A stretch of DNA of 64,000 nt from Paenisporosarcina quisquiliarum_A (lineage in GTDB: Bacteria; Bacillota; Bacilli; Bacillales_A; Planococcaceae): the NCBI RefSeq assembly GCF_043641925.1, contig NZ_JBHZRU010000001.1, positions 1 through 64,000 of the forward strand, in the 5' to 3' direction. Made by a program: the position numbers and the translations under genes. Shown here piece after piece: positions 17,438 through 26,415 of this stretch. The notes below the pieces were generated by a model, which worked only from the letters and a program-made list of their open reading frames with translations, was not told the DNA's origin and searched no databases. How positions within the stretch are numbered: the first letter of the stretch is position 1; every line of letters starts with the position of its first letter.

Positions 17438-18082
17438 ATGAAAAAAGGTTTAATTGGGTTAGTACTAAGTTCGACAATTGTGTTATCAGGCTGTACTTTT
17501 GGGGCATCCGCTCACGAACAATTATCAGAAGCACTATCTACTATTTATGAAGAAGAAAAAGGATATCGCGAGGCACAAAAAGAATTAGCTTCTTTAGAGA
17601 AAAAAGAACAAGAAACTTTTAATGAAGTGATGGCTTTAACGCAAGAAGATACTGAAAAAGTGAAAACATTGGTATCAGAGTTAAACGGTTCAGTTGAACA
17701 GCGCTTAGCTTTATTAGAAGAAGAAAAGCAATCTATGAAGAATGCTGAAGATAAAGTTTCTGCTATTGAAGATGTGGCAAGCGAAGTGAAAGACGAAAAG
17801 TCAAAAACTTCTATTAAAGAATTAGATAAAGCATTGGACGATCGCTATGCTGCTCATGATAAAGTATCAACAGAATACGAAGCTTTAACTGAGAAACAGA
17901 CTGTTTTGTATGAAATGTTATTGAATGAAGAAACGAAACAAGAAGATCTACAAAATCAAGTTGCGGAAGTAAATAGTCAAAATGAAAAAGTCCAAGAAGC
18001 AATCCAAACATTTAATGACTCCACGATCGCGATAAATGAATTAAAATCAAATGTATATAGTACACTTTCTAGTGAAAAATAA
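17438..18082 (+). CDS. ykyA: Putative cell-wall-binding lipoprotein YkyA
   Basis: The 214-residue protein starts with a lipoprotein signal peptide ending in the lipobox LSGC (Cys about residue 19). It should therefore be anchored to the outer face of the membrane. The rest is almost entirely charged alpha-helix (Glu/Lys/Gln-rich, heptad-like), typical of the YkyA family. The function is not known. The position between def and pdhA is the same as in B. subtilis. GGAGG precedes the ATG, and a terminator follows at once. Confidence 0.9.
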   Translation: MKKGLIGLVLSSTIVLSGCTFGASAHEQLSEALSTIYEEEKGYREAQKELASLEKKEQETFNEVMALTQEDTEKVKTLVSELNGSVEQRLALLEEEKQSMKNAEDKVSAIEDVASEVKDEKSKTSIKELDKALDDRYAAHDKVSTEYEALTEKQTVLYEMLLNEETKQEDLQNQVAEVNSQNEKVQEAIQTFNDSTIAINELKSNVYSTLSSEK

Positions 18083-18108
18083 AACGATCTCTTCGGAGGT
18101 CGTTTTTT
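18083..18108 (+). terminator. Terminator after ykyA
   Basis: Stem AACGATCTC/GAGGTCGTT (one G-T pair) and a T6 run start directly after the stop codon. Confidence 0.85.
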
Positions 18109-18237
18109 CTGTGCTATAAAAGGAGTTGTGAATAGGAACTGTCATATAATACAGATGATGTTTTCGAGTGGTACAGTTTGTTGTAATTTGAATATTGAAT
18201 AATTAATGATTTGTTTACAATGTAGAGTTTGCAATGA

Positions 18238-18266
18238 TTGACCCCGAAAATAAAGTTAAGTATACT
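18238..18266 (+). promoter_or_regulatory. Sigma-A promoter of the pdh operon
   Basis: TTGACC (18238-18243) and TATACT (18261-18266) are separated by 17 bp. They lie about 75 bases upstream of pdhA, leaving a leader of about 65 bases. No clear operator was seen. Confidence 0.7.
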
Positions 18267-18339
18267 ATGGAAGAATGCATATTGTATCACTTGTTTTTTA
18301 ATGATTTTTTAATACAGTTCTAAAAGGAGAGGTGTTAAT

Positions 18340-19455
18340 ATGGCAGCAAAAAATGCCAAACAAATGGGACCAGTTGAAACCCTTCAAGCAATTGAAGAAA
18401 AGTTTGTTATGTTCCAGATTTTAAATGAAGAAGGCGAAATTGTTAACAAAGACGCAGATCCAAATTTATCAGATGAAGAATTAGTAGAATTAATGAAACG
18501 TATGGTTTACACACGTATTTTAGACCAACGTTCAATCTCTCTAAATCGTCAAGGTCGTTTAGGGTTCTATGCACCAACTGCTGGACAAGAGGCTTCTCAA
18601 TTAGCTTCTCACTATGCTCTTGAAAAAGAAGACTTTATTCTTCCTGGATACCGTGATGTTCCACAAATGATTTGGCATGGTCTTCCATTGTCACAAGCTT
18701 TCTTATTCTCACGTGGACACTTTATGGGGAACCAAATCCCTGAAGATGTAAAAGTATTCCCACCACAAATCATCATTGGCGCTCAAATTATTCAAGCTGC
18801 TGGTGTTGCATTAGGAATGCAAAAACGTGGTAAAAAATCTGTAGCGGTAACGTATACAGGTGACGGTGGTTCTTCACAAGGAGATTTCTATGAAGGAATT
18901 AACTTTGCTGGAGCATTCCGTTCTCCTGCAATCTTCATCGTGCAAAATAACCAATATGCGATTTCAACACCTCGCGAACTTCAAACAGCTGCGAAAACAA
19001 TCGCACAAAAAGGAATTGCCGCTGGTATTCCAAGTATTTTAGTTGATGGTATGGATCCACTTGCTGTATACGTGGCAACTCGTGACGCTCGTGAGCGTGC
19101 AGTCAATGGGGAAGGCCCAACGTTAATCGAAACATTATGTTACCGATATGGACCACATACAATGGCTGGAGATGACCCAACAAGATACCGTACTTCTGAG
19201 ACGGATTCTGAGTGGGAGAAGAAAGATCCATTGGTCCGCTTCCGTGCTTATTTAGAAGCAAAAGATCTTTGGAATGAAGAAAAAGAAAACGAAGTAATCG
19301 AGCAAGCAAAAGAAGAAATTAAAGATGCTATTAAAACAGCAGATGCTGCTCCAAAACAAAAAGTGACGGATTTAATGGAAATTATGTATGGCGATGAAAT
19401 GCCATTCAACTTAAAAGAACAATACGAACTTTACAAAGAGAAGGAGTCGAAGTAA
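18340..19455 (+). CDS. pdhA: Pyruvate dehydrogenase E1 alpha subunit
   Basis: The 371-residue subunit, with PdhB, decarboxylates pyruvate using thiamine diphosphate and passes the acetyl group to the lipoyl arm of E2. The ThDP/Mg motif runs from GDGGSSQGDFYEG (about residue 173) to the NNQYAIS end (about 203). The C-terminal phosphorylation-loop-like region HTMAGDDPTRYR matches branched E1 alpha families. It is the first gene of pdhABCD. AGGAGAGG precedes the ATG. Length is that of the B. subtilis protein. Confidence 0.96.
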   Translation: MAAKNAKQMGPVETLQAIEEKFVMFQILNEEGEIVNKDADPNLSDEELVELMKRMVYTRILDQRSISLNRQGRLGFYAPTAGQEASQLASHYALEKEDFILPGYRDVPQMIWHGLPLSQAFLFSRGHFMGNQIPEDVKVFPPQIIIGAQIIQAAGVALGMQKRGKKSVAVTYTGDGGSSQGDFYEGINFAGAFRSPAIFIVQNNQYAISTPRELQTAAKTIAQKGIAAGIPSILVDGMDPLAVYVATRDARERAVNGEGPTLIETLCYRYGPHTMAGDDPTRYRTSETDSEWEKKDPLVRFRAYLEAKDLWNEEKENEVIEQAKEEIKDAIKTADAAPKQKVTDLMEIMYGDEMPFNLKEQYELYKEKESK

Positions 19456-19458
19456 CCG

Positions 19459-20436
19459 ATGGCACAAATGACGATGATTCAAGCAATTACGGACGCACTC
19501 CGTACAGAGCTTAAAAATGATGAAAACGTCCTCGTCTTCGGTGAAGACGTAGGTAATAACGGAGGAGTATTCCGTGCAACTGAAGGTTTACAAAAAGAAT
19601 TTGGGGAAGACCGCGTTTTTGATACACCTCTTGCAGAATCAGGTATTGGTGGATTAGCGGTAGGTCTTTCACTAGAAGGATATCGTCCTGTTCCAGAAAT
19701 TCAATTCTTCGGATTTGTTTTTGAAGTAATGGATTCAATTAGTGGACAATTAGCACGCATGCGATTCCGTAGTGGTGGTAAGTACCATGCACCAGTTACA
19801 ATTCGTTCACCTTTTGGTGGTGGTGTTCATACACCTGAAATGCATGCTGACAGTCTTGAAGGTTTAATGGCTGCTCAACCTGGTTTAAAAGTAGTTATTC
19901 CTTCATCACCATATGACGCAAAAGGTTTATTAATTTCATCTATTCGTGATAATGACCCAGTTATTTTCCTTGAGCATATGAAATTATACCGTTCATTCCG
20001 TGAAGATGTTCCGGAAGAAGAATATACAATTCCTTTAGGTGAAGCTGCTATTAAACGTGAAGGAACAGACTTATCAATCATCACTTACGGTGCAATGGTT
20101 CACGATAGTCTTAAAGCAGCAGAAGAACTTGAAAAAGATGGTTTCTCTGTTGAAGTAATCGATTTAAGAACAGTTCAACCATTAGATATTAAAACAATTA
20201 TTGCCTCTGTTGAAAAAACAGGTCGTGCAATTGTGGTTCAAGAAGCACAAAAACAAGCTGGTATTGCTGCAAACGTAGTATCTGAAATTAATGAACGTGC
20301 TATTTTAAGTTTAGAAGCACCAGTTTTACGTGTAACAGCTCCAGATACGATCTTCCCGTTCTCTCAAGCGGAAACGGTTTGGTTACCAAATTCGAAAGAT
20401 ATTGTATTTACAGCTAAAAAAGTTTTAACGTTCTAA
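19459..20436 (+). CDS. pdhB: Pyruvate dehydrogenase E1 beta subunit
   Basis: The 325-residue transketolase-type subunit completes the E1 active site. Typical features are VFGEDVGNNGGVFRAT near the N-terminus, FDTPLAESGIGGLAVG with the ThDP-contacting Glu, and RSPFGGGVHTPEMHADS. It starts 3 bases after the pdhA stop, and its GGAG ribosome binding site lies inside the end of pdhA, so the two subunits are translationally coupled. Confidence 0.96.
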   Translation: MAQMTMIQAITDALRTELKNDENVLVFGEDVGNNGGVFRATEGLQKEFGEDRVFDTPLAESGIGGLAVGLSLEGYRPVPEIQFFGFVFEVMDSISGQLARMRFRSGGKYHAPVTIRSPFGGGVHTPEMHADSLEGLMAAQPGLKVVIPSSPYDAKGLLISSIRDNDPVIFLEHMKLYRSFREDVPEEEYTIPLGEAAIKREGTDLSIITYGAMVHDSLKAAEELEKDGFSVEVIDLRTVQPLDIKTIIASVEKTGRAIVVQEAQKQAGIAANVVSEINERAILSLEAPVLRVTAPDTIFPFSQAETVWLPNSKDIVFTAKKVLTF

Positions 20437-20466
20437 TAAACACTCACAAAAGAAAGGGTGAATTAA

Positions 20467-21876
20467 ATGGCATTTGAATTTCGTTTACCGGATATCGGTG
20501 AAGGCATACACGAAGGTGAAATCGTCAAGTGGTTTGTAAAAGCAGGCGATACCATTGGTGAGGACGACATTTTATGTGAAGTCCAAAATGACAAAGCAGT
20601 TGTTGAAATTCCATCGCCAGTTGCTGGTAAAGTGGAAGAAGTTCTTGTTGAAGAAGGAACGGTAGCAACAGTAGGTCAAACATTAATTCGAATTGATGCT
20701 CCTGGTTATGAAGACCTTAAATTTAAAGGTGACCATGAAGATGAGCCAAAAGCAGATGAGAAAACTGAAGCTCAAGTTCAAGCAACAGCTGAAGCGGGTC
20801 AAGATGTAGATAAAGAAGAAACAAAAGAAGAACCGAAAAAAGATTCAAAAGAACAAGAACCGACTGAAGCAACAAAAGCTGCTCCTAAAACTGAACAAAC
20901 AACTTCAAAACAAGAGAAAGATCCTAATGGCCGTGTGATTGCAATGCCATCAGTTCGTAAATTTGCTCGTGATAATGAAGTAGAAATTTCTCAGGTGAAT
21001 GGTTCAGGGAAAAATGGTCGAGTGATGAAAGAAGATATAGAAGCGTTCATGAATGGCGGACAAGCTGATTCTTCTTCTGAAGCAGAACAACAGTCTACAG
21101 AAACTAACGAAGCTGCTCAAGAAGAAAACGCAGGCAAAGAAACGAAAGTTGCTGCACCTGCCCTTGAAGGCGAATTCCCTGAAACACGTGAGAAAATGTC
21201 TGGTATTCGTAAAGCGATTGCAAAAGCAATGGTTCATTCTAAACATACAGCTCCACACGTAACGTTAATGGATGAAGTTGATGTAACTGAATTAGTGGCT
21301 CATCGGAAGAAGTTCAAAGATTTAGCTGCTGAGAAAAATGTTAAATTGACGTACTTACCTTATGTTGTAAAAGCTTTAGTTAGTACATTACGTGATTTCC
21401 CTGACTTTAACCGTTCGTTAGATGATGAAGCAGGTGAAATTATTCAAAAGCATTACTTTAACATTGGTATTGCAGCTGATACTGAAAAAGGGTTACTCGT
21501 TCCAGTCATTAAACATGCGGATCGTAAATCTGTATTTGCGATTTCAGATGAAATTAATTCACTTGCTGGTAAAGCACGTGATGGCAAATTGTCACCTTCA
21601 GAGATGAAAGGTGCTTCATGTTCAATCACGAACATCGGTTCAGCAGGTGGTCAATGGTTTACACCAGTTATTAATCATCCTGAGGTTGCTATATTAGGTA
21701 TTGGACGTATTGCTGAAAAACCAGTAATTAAAAATGGTGAAATTGTAGCAGCTCCTGTGTTAGCATTATCATTGAGCTTTGATCATCGAATGATCGACGG
21801 TGCGACTGCTCAGCATGCTTTAAATAACATTAAACGTTTGCTTAGCAATCCAGAACTTTTATTAATGGAGGCGTAA
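20467..21876 (+). CDS. pdhC: Dihydrolipoamide acetyltransferase (E2)
   Basis: The 469-residue E2 core has, in order, one lipoyl domain (residues 1-80, with the lipoylated Lys in QNDKAVVE), an Ala/Glu/Lys-rich linker (about 90-150), the E3/E1-binding domain (MPSVRKFARD, about 160-195), a second linker, and the catalytic domain with the FDHRMIDGA active site near the C-terminus. A single lipoyl domain is usual for Gram-positive PDH. It forms the icosahedral scaffold of the complex in the cytosol. Confidence 0.96.
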   Translation: MAFEFRLPDIGEGIHEGEIVKWFVKAGDTIGEDDILCEVQNDKAVVEIPSPVAGKVEEVLVEEGTVATVGQTLIRIDAPGYEDLKFKGDHEDEPKADEKTEAQVQATAEAGQDVDKEETKEEPKKDSKEQEPTEATKAAPKTEQTTSKQEKDPNGRVIAMPSVRKFARDNEVEISQVNGSGKNGRVMKEDIEAFMNGGQADSSSEAEQQSTETNEAAQEENAGKETKVAAPALEGEFPETREKMSGIRKAIAKAMVHSKHTAPHVTLMDEVDVTELVAHRKKFKDLAAEKNVKLTYLPYVVKALVSTLRDFPDFNRSLDDEAGEIIQKHYFNIGIAADTEKGLLVPVIKHADRKSVFAISDEINSLAGKARDGKLSPSEMKGASCSITNIGSAGGQWFTPVINHPEVAILGIGRIAEKPVIKNGEIVAAPVLALSLSFDHRMIDGATAQHALNNIKRLLSNPELLLMEA

Positions 21877-21880
21877 AACT

Positions 21881-23293
21881 ATGGTAGTTGGAGATTTCCC
21901 GATTGAAACAGATACGCTCGTCATTGGGTCAGGCCCTGGCGGATATGTTGCGGCAATCCGCGCAGCACAAACAGGACAAAAAGTTATTATTGTTGAAAAA
22001 GAACATATAGGTGGAGTTTGTTTAAATGTAGGATGTATTCCTTCTAAAGCGTTGATTTCAGTAGGTCACCGTTTTGAACATGCTAAACACTCTGATGATA
22101 TGGGTATTACAGCAACAGACGTTAAAATTGACTTCTCTAAAGCACAAGCTTTCAAAGACAGTGTTGTTAAGAAATTAACAGGCGGTGTGGAAGGCTTACT
22201 TAAAGGGAACAAAGTTGAAATCGTACGTGGGGAAGCTTACTTCGTAGATGCAAACACGGTTCGTGTTATGGATGAAAGCTCGGCTCAGACGTACAAATTT
22301 AAACATGCGATTATTGCAACTGGGTCTCGTCCGGTTGAAATTCCATCGTTCAAGTTCACTAAGCGTGTATTAAGTTCGACAGGCGCTTTGGCTCTTGAAG
22401 AGATTCCTGGTAAATTAGTAGTCATCGGTGGAGGTTATATCGGAACTGAATTAGGAACTGCATTTGCAAACCTAGGTTCTGAAGTAACAATTATCGAAGG
22501 CGGCGACGATATTTTAGCTGGATTCGAAAAACAAATGACTCAAATCGTTAAAAAAGGCTTGAAGAAAAAAGGTGTCAACGTTGTTCTTAAAGCATCAGCA
22601 AAAGGCGTTGAAGAAACTGATTCAGGCGTGACGGTTACTTATGAAGCAGGCGGAGAAGAGCAAAAAGTCGAAGCTGATTATGTATTAGTAACTGTTGGTC
22701 GTCGTCCAAACACAGACGAAATGGGCCTTGAAGAAATCGGCGTGAAAATGGGTGAACGTGGGTTGATCGAAGTCGACAAACAAGTTCGCACAAGCATCGA
22801 AAACATCTTCGCGATTGGTGATGTTGTCTCAGGACCTCAGTTAGCTCACAAAGCTTCTTACGAAGGTAAAGTAGCAGCTGAAGTTATCGCTGGTCAAACA
22901 TCTGTTGTGGATTACCTAGCAATCCCTGCAGTGTGTTTCACGGATCCTGAATTAGCAACAGTTGGCTTAAGCGAAGAGCAAGCTAAAAAAGAAGGCTTTG
23001 AAGTAACGGCTGGGAAATTCCCATTCGGTGCAAATGGTCGTGCTTTAGCATTAAATGCAACAGATGGTTTTGTGAAATTAGTTTCACGTAAATCTGATGG
23101 TTTATTGTTAGGTGCTCAAATCGTTGGTCAAGGTGCTTCAGACATGATTGCTGAACTTGGTTTAGCAATTGAAGCTGGAATGACTGTTGAAGATATCGCT
23201 ATGACAATTCATGCACACCCTACGTTGGGAGAAATTTCAATGGAAGCTGCTGAAGTTGTTATGGGTCATCCAATTCATATTTTATCTAAATAA
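21881..23293 (+). CDS. pdhD: Dihydrolipoamide dehydrogenase (E3)
   Basis: The 470-residue flavoprotein reoxidises dihydrolipoamide and reduces NAD. It has an FAD Rossmann motif VIGSGPGGYVAA, the redox disulfide CLNVGC, an NAD motif VIGGGYIGTE, and the C-terminal His-Glu pair in HAHPTLGE. It begins 4 bases after pdhC and ends the operon at a strong terminator. It may also serve the 2-oxoglutarate dehydrogenase complex, as in relatives. Confidence 0.96.
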   Translation: MVVGDFPIETDTLVIGSGPGGYVAAIRAAQTGQKVIIVEKEHIGGVCLNVGCIPSKALISVGHRFEHAKHSDDMGITATDVKIDFSKAQAFKDSVVKKLTGGVEGLLKGNKVEIVRGEAYFVDANTVRVMDESSAQTYKFKHAIIATGSRPVEIPSFKFTKRVLSSTGALALEEIPGKLVVIGGGYIGTELGTAFANLGSEVTIIEGGDDILAGFEKQMTQIVKKGLKKKGVNVVLKASAKGVEETDSGVTVTYEAGGEEQKVEADYVLVTVGRRPNTDEMGLEEIGVKMGERGLIEVDKQVRTSIENIFAIGDVVSGPQLAHKASYEGKVAAEVIAGQTSVVDYLAIPAVCFTDPELATVGLSEEQAKKEGFEVTAGKFPFGANGRALALNATDGFVKLVSRKSDGLLLGAQIVGQGASDMIAELGLAIEAGMTVEDIAMTIHAHPTLGEISMEAAEVVMGHPIHILSK

Positions 23294-23300
23294 TAGTTTA

Positions 23301-23337
23301 AGCCGCACAGTTCTAGATGAGCTGTGCGGCTTTTTTG
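23301..23337 (+). terminator. Terminator of pdhABCD
   Basis: A perfect 10-bp stem AGCCGCACAG/CTGTGCGGCT with a T6 run, 8 bases past the stop. Confidence 0.92.
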
Positions 23338-23359
23338 TATTTTACGGTTGATATTTTAA

Positions 23360-23430
23360 GGGATTATCCTGAAAAATTACGGGATTAGATTGAAAGTTTA
23401 CGGGATTAGGTGAAAAAAATACGGGATTAG
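23360..23430. repeat. 21-bp periodic repeat array, family B
   Basis: Four units begin at 23360, 23381, 23402 and 23423, exactly 21 bp apart. The core is TACGGGATTAG (first unit degenerate), followed by about 10 variable bases. The core differs completely from the arrays near 1.7 kb and 58.1 kb, yet the period is the same. It is intergenic, downstream of the pdh terminator. Confidence 0.8.
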
Positions 23431-23483
23431 TAAATTCATATGCTTTAGATTGTAGAATAGTAGAATAAGTTGATTTGCATTTT

Positions 23484-23700
23484 GTCGGACGCTTTCCGCG
23501 GGCACGACTTCAGCCGCTTCCCTCGCGATGCTCAGTCCAGGGGCTTCAGTTCGTGCTGATTCCGCCGGAGTCGCCGCCTCCATTCCACTCAACAGAAATC
23601 AATGTAAATATAATGATATTCATGTTTTCTCGTCTGAGGTTATCACATATTAGTCCGCGGAAAGCGAAAGAATTTGCCGACCACCTTCTTTTTCTATTAA
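23484..23700 (+). repeat. Dispersed palindromic repeat element, copy 1
   Basis: The element is bounded by an 11-bp perfect inverted repeat, GCTTTCCGCGG (23491-23501) and CCGCGGAAAGC (23655-23665). The left 115 bases match a copy at 52915-53030 over most positions. The right 45 bases match 53408-53450 and 13627-13659. Inside, arms GCACGA (23502-23507) and TCGTGC (23551-23556) can pair. With the 21-bp array it fills the 554-base gap between pdhD and the deacetylase gene; no gene was found in it. Confidence 0.8.
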
Positions 23701-23847
23701 GTGCAATAGACAGGAAGTCGGATATACTAACCTATTAATTTTTGGACTTCAGTCAAATACATATCTATATGCGTCTAAAGTATACTAGCATAGGATTTGT
23801 AGGACATGATAAAATGTCATCAAGGAAAGGGTAAATGGTGATACAAC

Positions 23848-24675
23848 ATGAAAAACACAAAATGGATTACTTTGGCCGCGATGGCTTTAATGTTAAGTGC
23901 TTGTGGCGAAGAAGAGACGAAACCAGTTGCACAACCTCAAGAAGATCTAGTAGAGAATGAAAATGAGGAAGAGAAAGAAGAAGTTGTAGAGAAGGAAGAA
24001 GATTTTGAAGAAGAAGTGATCGAAGAGGATGCGGAACCTCAATATGAGATCAATGAAGCGAACTGGACAGTCAAACCGATTGCAGACGCTCCTTCAAAAG
24101 TAGTTTTATTAACAATCGATGATGCACCAGATAAGAAATCTTTAGAAATGGCTAAAACGTTAAAAAGCTTAAATGCACCGGCGATTTTTTTTATTAATGG
24201 GCATTTTATTGATACGGATGAAGAAAAAGCCGTTTTAAAGGAAATTCATGAAATGGGATTTGAAATAGGCAATCACACACAAACACATGCCAATTTAAAA
24301 CAATTATCTGAAGAAGAGCAACGAGCGGAAATTATGCAAGTCAGTGATTCAATTGAATCTATTATCGGCGAAAGACCAAAGTTTTTCCGTGCACCATTTG
24401 GAGTTAATACTGATTTTAGTAGGGCTCTTGTAAAGGAACAAGGGATGTTATTAATGAATTGGACATATGGCTACGATTGGGAATCGAAATATCAAGATGC
24501 CAAAGCATTAGCTGATATTATGGTGAATACAGAATTCTTAACTGATGGCGCAAATCTACTGATGCATGACCGACTATGGACTGCGGCTGCATTAACCGAT
24601 ATCGTCGAAGGTCTGCGTGCAAAAGGTTATGAAATGGTTGATCCGACAACGATAAAAGGTGTAACGACAGAGTAA
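23848..24675 (+). CDS. Polysaccharide-deacetylase-like lipoprotein
   Basis: The 275-residue protein has a lipoprotein signal with lipobox LSAC (Cys about residue 20), then a very acidic Glu-rich linker (about residues 25-68), then a NodB-type domain. Motif 1 reads LLTIDDAPD (usually TFDDGP), motif 2 HTQTHANL keeps the metal His pair, motif 3 is FFRAPFGV, and the last motif is NLLMHD. It probably removes acetyl groups from cell-wall polymers outside the membrane. It occupies the slot of the small lipoprotein gene slp in B. subtilis. A following hairpin is shared with speA. Confidence 0.82.
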   Translation: MKNTKWITLAAMALMLSACGEEETKPVAQPQEDLVENENEEEKEEVVEKEEDFEEEVIEEDAEPQYEINEANWTVKPIADAPSKVVLLTIDDAPDKKSLEMAKTLKSLNAPAIFFINGHFIDTDEEKAVLKEIHEMGFEIGNHTQTHANLKQLSEEEQRAEIMQVSDSIESIIGERPKFFRAPFGVNTDFSRALVKEQGMLLMNWTYGYDWESKYQDAKALADIMVNTEFLTDGANLLMHDRLWTAAALTDIVEGLRAKGYEMVDPTTIKGVTTE

Positions 24676-24676
24676 A

Positions 24677-24723
24677 TTCAAAAAAAATCTTCCAAGCCAA
24701 TACTGGCTGGAAGATTTTTTTTT
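24677..24723. terminator. Bidirectional terminator between deacetylase and speA
   Basis: Stem AATCTTCCA...TGGAAGATT with inner AGCCA/TGGCT has A8 and T9 flanks, between convergent genes. Confidence 0.9.
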
Positions 24724-24724
24724 A

Positions 24725-26206
24725 TTAATAAAAAGCTTTATGTTCTTTAATGACTCGAATGAACTTGAGTTCATCGTCTTCTGGACCTTGAACAGGTAGA
24801 CCAGCTTCTACGTTCATGTGAATATAAGCAATGTTTTCTTCTGTGATTATTTCCCCGGGAATAAATATTGGAATCCCTGGAGGGTAAACCATAATGAATT
24901 CAGCTGAAATGCGTCCTGCAGCCTCTGAGAACGGTACAATTTCTGTAGTAGCATAGAATGCATCCCTCGGCGTCATAGCCAATTTAGGGATATCTGGTAT
25001 CGTTACAAAAGGTTCTACGACAGCCGCTTCCGTTTCTAGTGATTTTGCCATTCGATCAAGTGCGTTAATAAGTAAATTTAATTCTTTTGAAGTATCTCCT
25101 ATCGTTACAATACACAAAATGTTGTATAAATCGGATAACTCAACTTCGATATTCGCTTTTTCACGTAACCATTCTTCCGCTTGGTGACCTGTGATGCCTA
25201 AATTCTTCACACTAATAAGCAATTTAGTAGGATCGAAGTCATACGTTGCTGAAGTTCTTAAAATTTCCTCTCCCACACAAGTTAAATGAGGAATTTTATT
25301 GATTCTTTGTCTAGCGTCTTGAGCTAATCGAATAGCTTCACCGATTAAATCATGACCGTGAACTGCTAATTGTCTTCTTGCTGTATCCAGTGAAGCGAGT
25401 ATAGGATAAGAAGTAGAAGTTGTCGTCAGCATAGATAATATCGACTGAACTCGCTTTGCAGAGACACGGCCTTCACGTACGTTTAACACGGAACTTTGTG
25501 TCATAGAGCCACCAAGCTTATGGACGGAAGTTGCAGCCATATCAGCACCAGCAGCCATTGCTGACACAGGCAAGTCTTCATGGAAATGAATATGAACACC
25601 ATGAGCTTCATCTACCAAGACTGGGATATTACGTTCGTGAGATATTTTTACAATACGACTCAAGTCTGCCGCAAACCCAAAATAGGTAGGATTTATTACA
25701 AGCACAGCTTTGGCATCAGGATTTGCTTCTAACGCTTTTTCAACTGATTCGGCTGAAATCCCGTGAGAAATTCCAAGGTCTGGATCCACTTCAGGGTGAA
25801 TGAAAACAGGAATCGCACCGGCAAAAACGATTGCGGACATAATTGATTTATGAACGTTACGAGGAACTAGAATTTTATCTCCAGGTCCACATACACTCAA
25901 AATCATTGTCATAATGGCACCACTTGTTCCTTGTACAGAAAAGAATGTATAATCAGCACCAAAGGCTTTTGCAGCTAATTCTTGTGCAAGTTTTATAGCT
26001 CCTTTTGGAGAATGTAAATCGTCTAATGGCGCAATGTTGATCAAATCGATTGATAATACGTTATCTCCCACAAATTCGCGGAATGCTGGATCAACACCAC
26101 TTCCTTTTTTGTGACCTGGTATATGAAATTGAATGGGATGTCTATTTCTGTGCTTAAGTAAAGCGTCGAATAGAGGGGTTTCTAGTTGTGACAACTGATC
26201 ATCCAC
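24725..26206 (-). CDS. speA: Arginine decarboxylase (Orn/Lys/Arg decarboxylase family)
   Basis: The 493-residue PLP enzyme makes agmatine from arginine, the first step to putrescine and spermidine. The PLP Lys is in ATSVHKLGGSMTQ. Other family features are FHIPGHKKG, VQGTSGAIMTM, LVDEAHGVHIHFHE and the C-terminal YPPGIPIFIPGEIITEE. It closely follows B. subtilis SpeA over its whole length. The start is set at GTG 26206 (VDDQLSQLETPLFD), where an AGGAAAGG ribosome binding region lies upstream and the length fits. In-frame ATGs further upstream have none. It complements the potABCD importer elsewhere in the window. Confidence 0.93.
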   Translation of the reverse strand: MDDQLSQLETPLFDALLKHRNRHPIQFHIPGHKKGSGVDPAFREFVGDNVLSIDLINIAPLDDLHSPKGAIKLAQELAAKAFGADYTFFSVQGTSGAIMTMILSVCGPGDKILVPRNVHKSIMSAIVFAGAIPVFIHPEVDPDLGISHGISAESVEKALEANPDAKAVLVINPTYFGFAADLSRIVKISHERNIPVLVDEAHGVHIHFHEDLPVSAMAAGADMAATSVHKLGGSMTQSSVLNVREGRVSAKRVQSILSMLTTTSTSYPILASLDTARRQLAVHGHDLIGEAIRLAQDARQRINKIPHLTCVGEEILRTSATYDFDPTKLLISVKNLGITGHQAEEWLREKANIEVELSDLYNILCIVTIGDTSKELNLLINALDRMAKSLETEAAVVEPFVTIPDIPKLAMTPRDAFYATTEIVPFSEAAGRISAEFIMVYPPGIPIFIPGEIITEENIAYIHMNVEAGLPVQGPEDDELKFIRVIKEHKAFY

Positions 26207-26319
26207 CTTACCTTTCCTATTATGATTTGTTAAGCTAATTATTCGGGAATCCATGGTACATTGATAGATGGCATGTTGGTTAAAGCAAACAGCCATTTTA
26301 TTAATTGAAAAACAAGTGA

Positions 26320-26328
26320 ATTATAGCA
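26320..26328 (-). promoter_or_regulatory. Extended -10 promoter of speA
   Basis: On the minus strand TGC directly precedes TATAAT, an extended -10. No strong -35 was seen. It leaves a leader of about 105 bases before the GTG start. Confidence 0.5.
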
Positions 26329-26415
26329 TTATGATTCACGTATTACTATTCTTTTTAACAGGAATTATGAATAAAAGATGAATACTTACAAAAAGAATTT
26401 TAGGAGGATTTCAAT

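Noticed and set aside
23475..23738. 87-codon open frame over the dispersed element
   Set aside because: It overlaps a non-coding palindromic repeat that occurs elsewhere without this frame, and it has no start signal.
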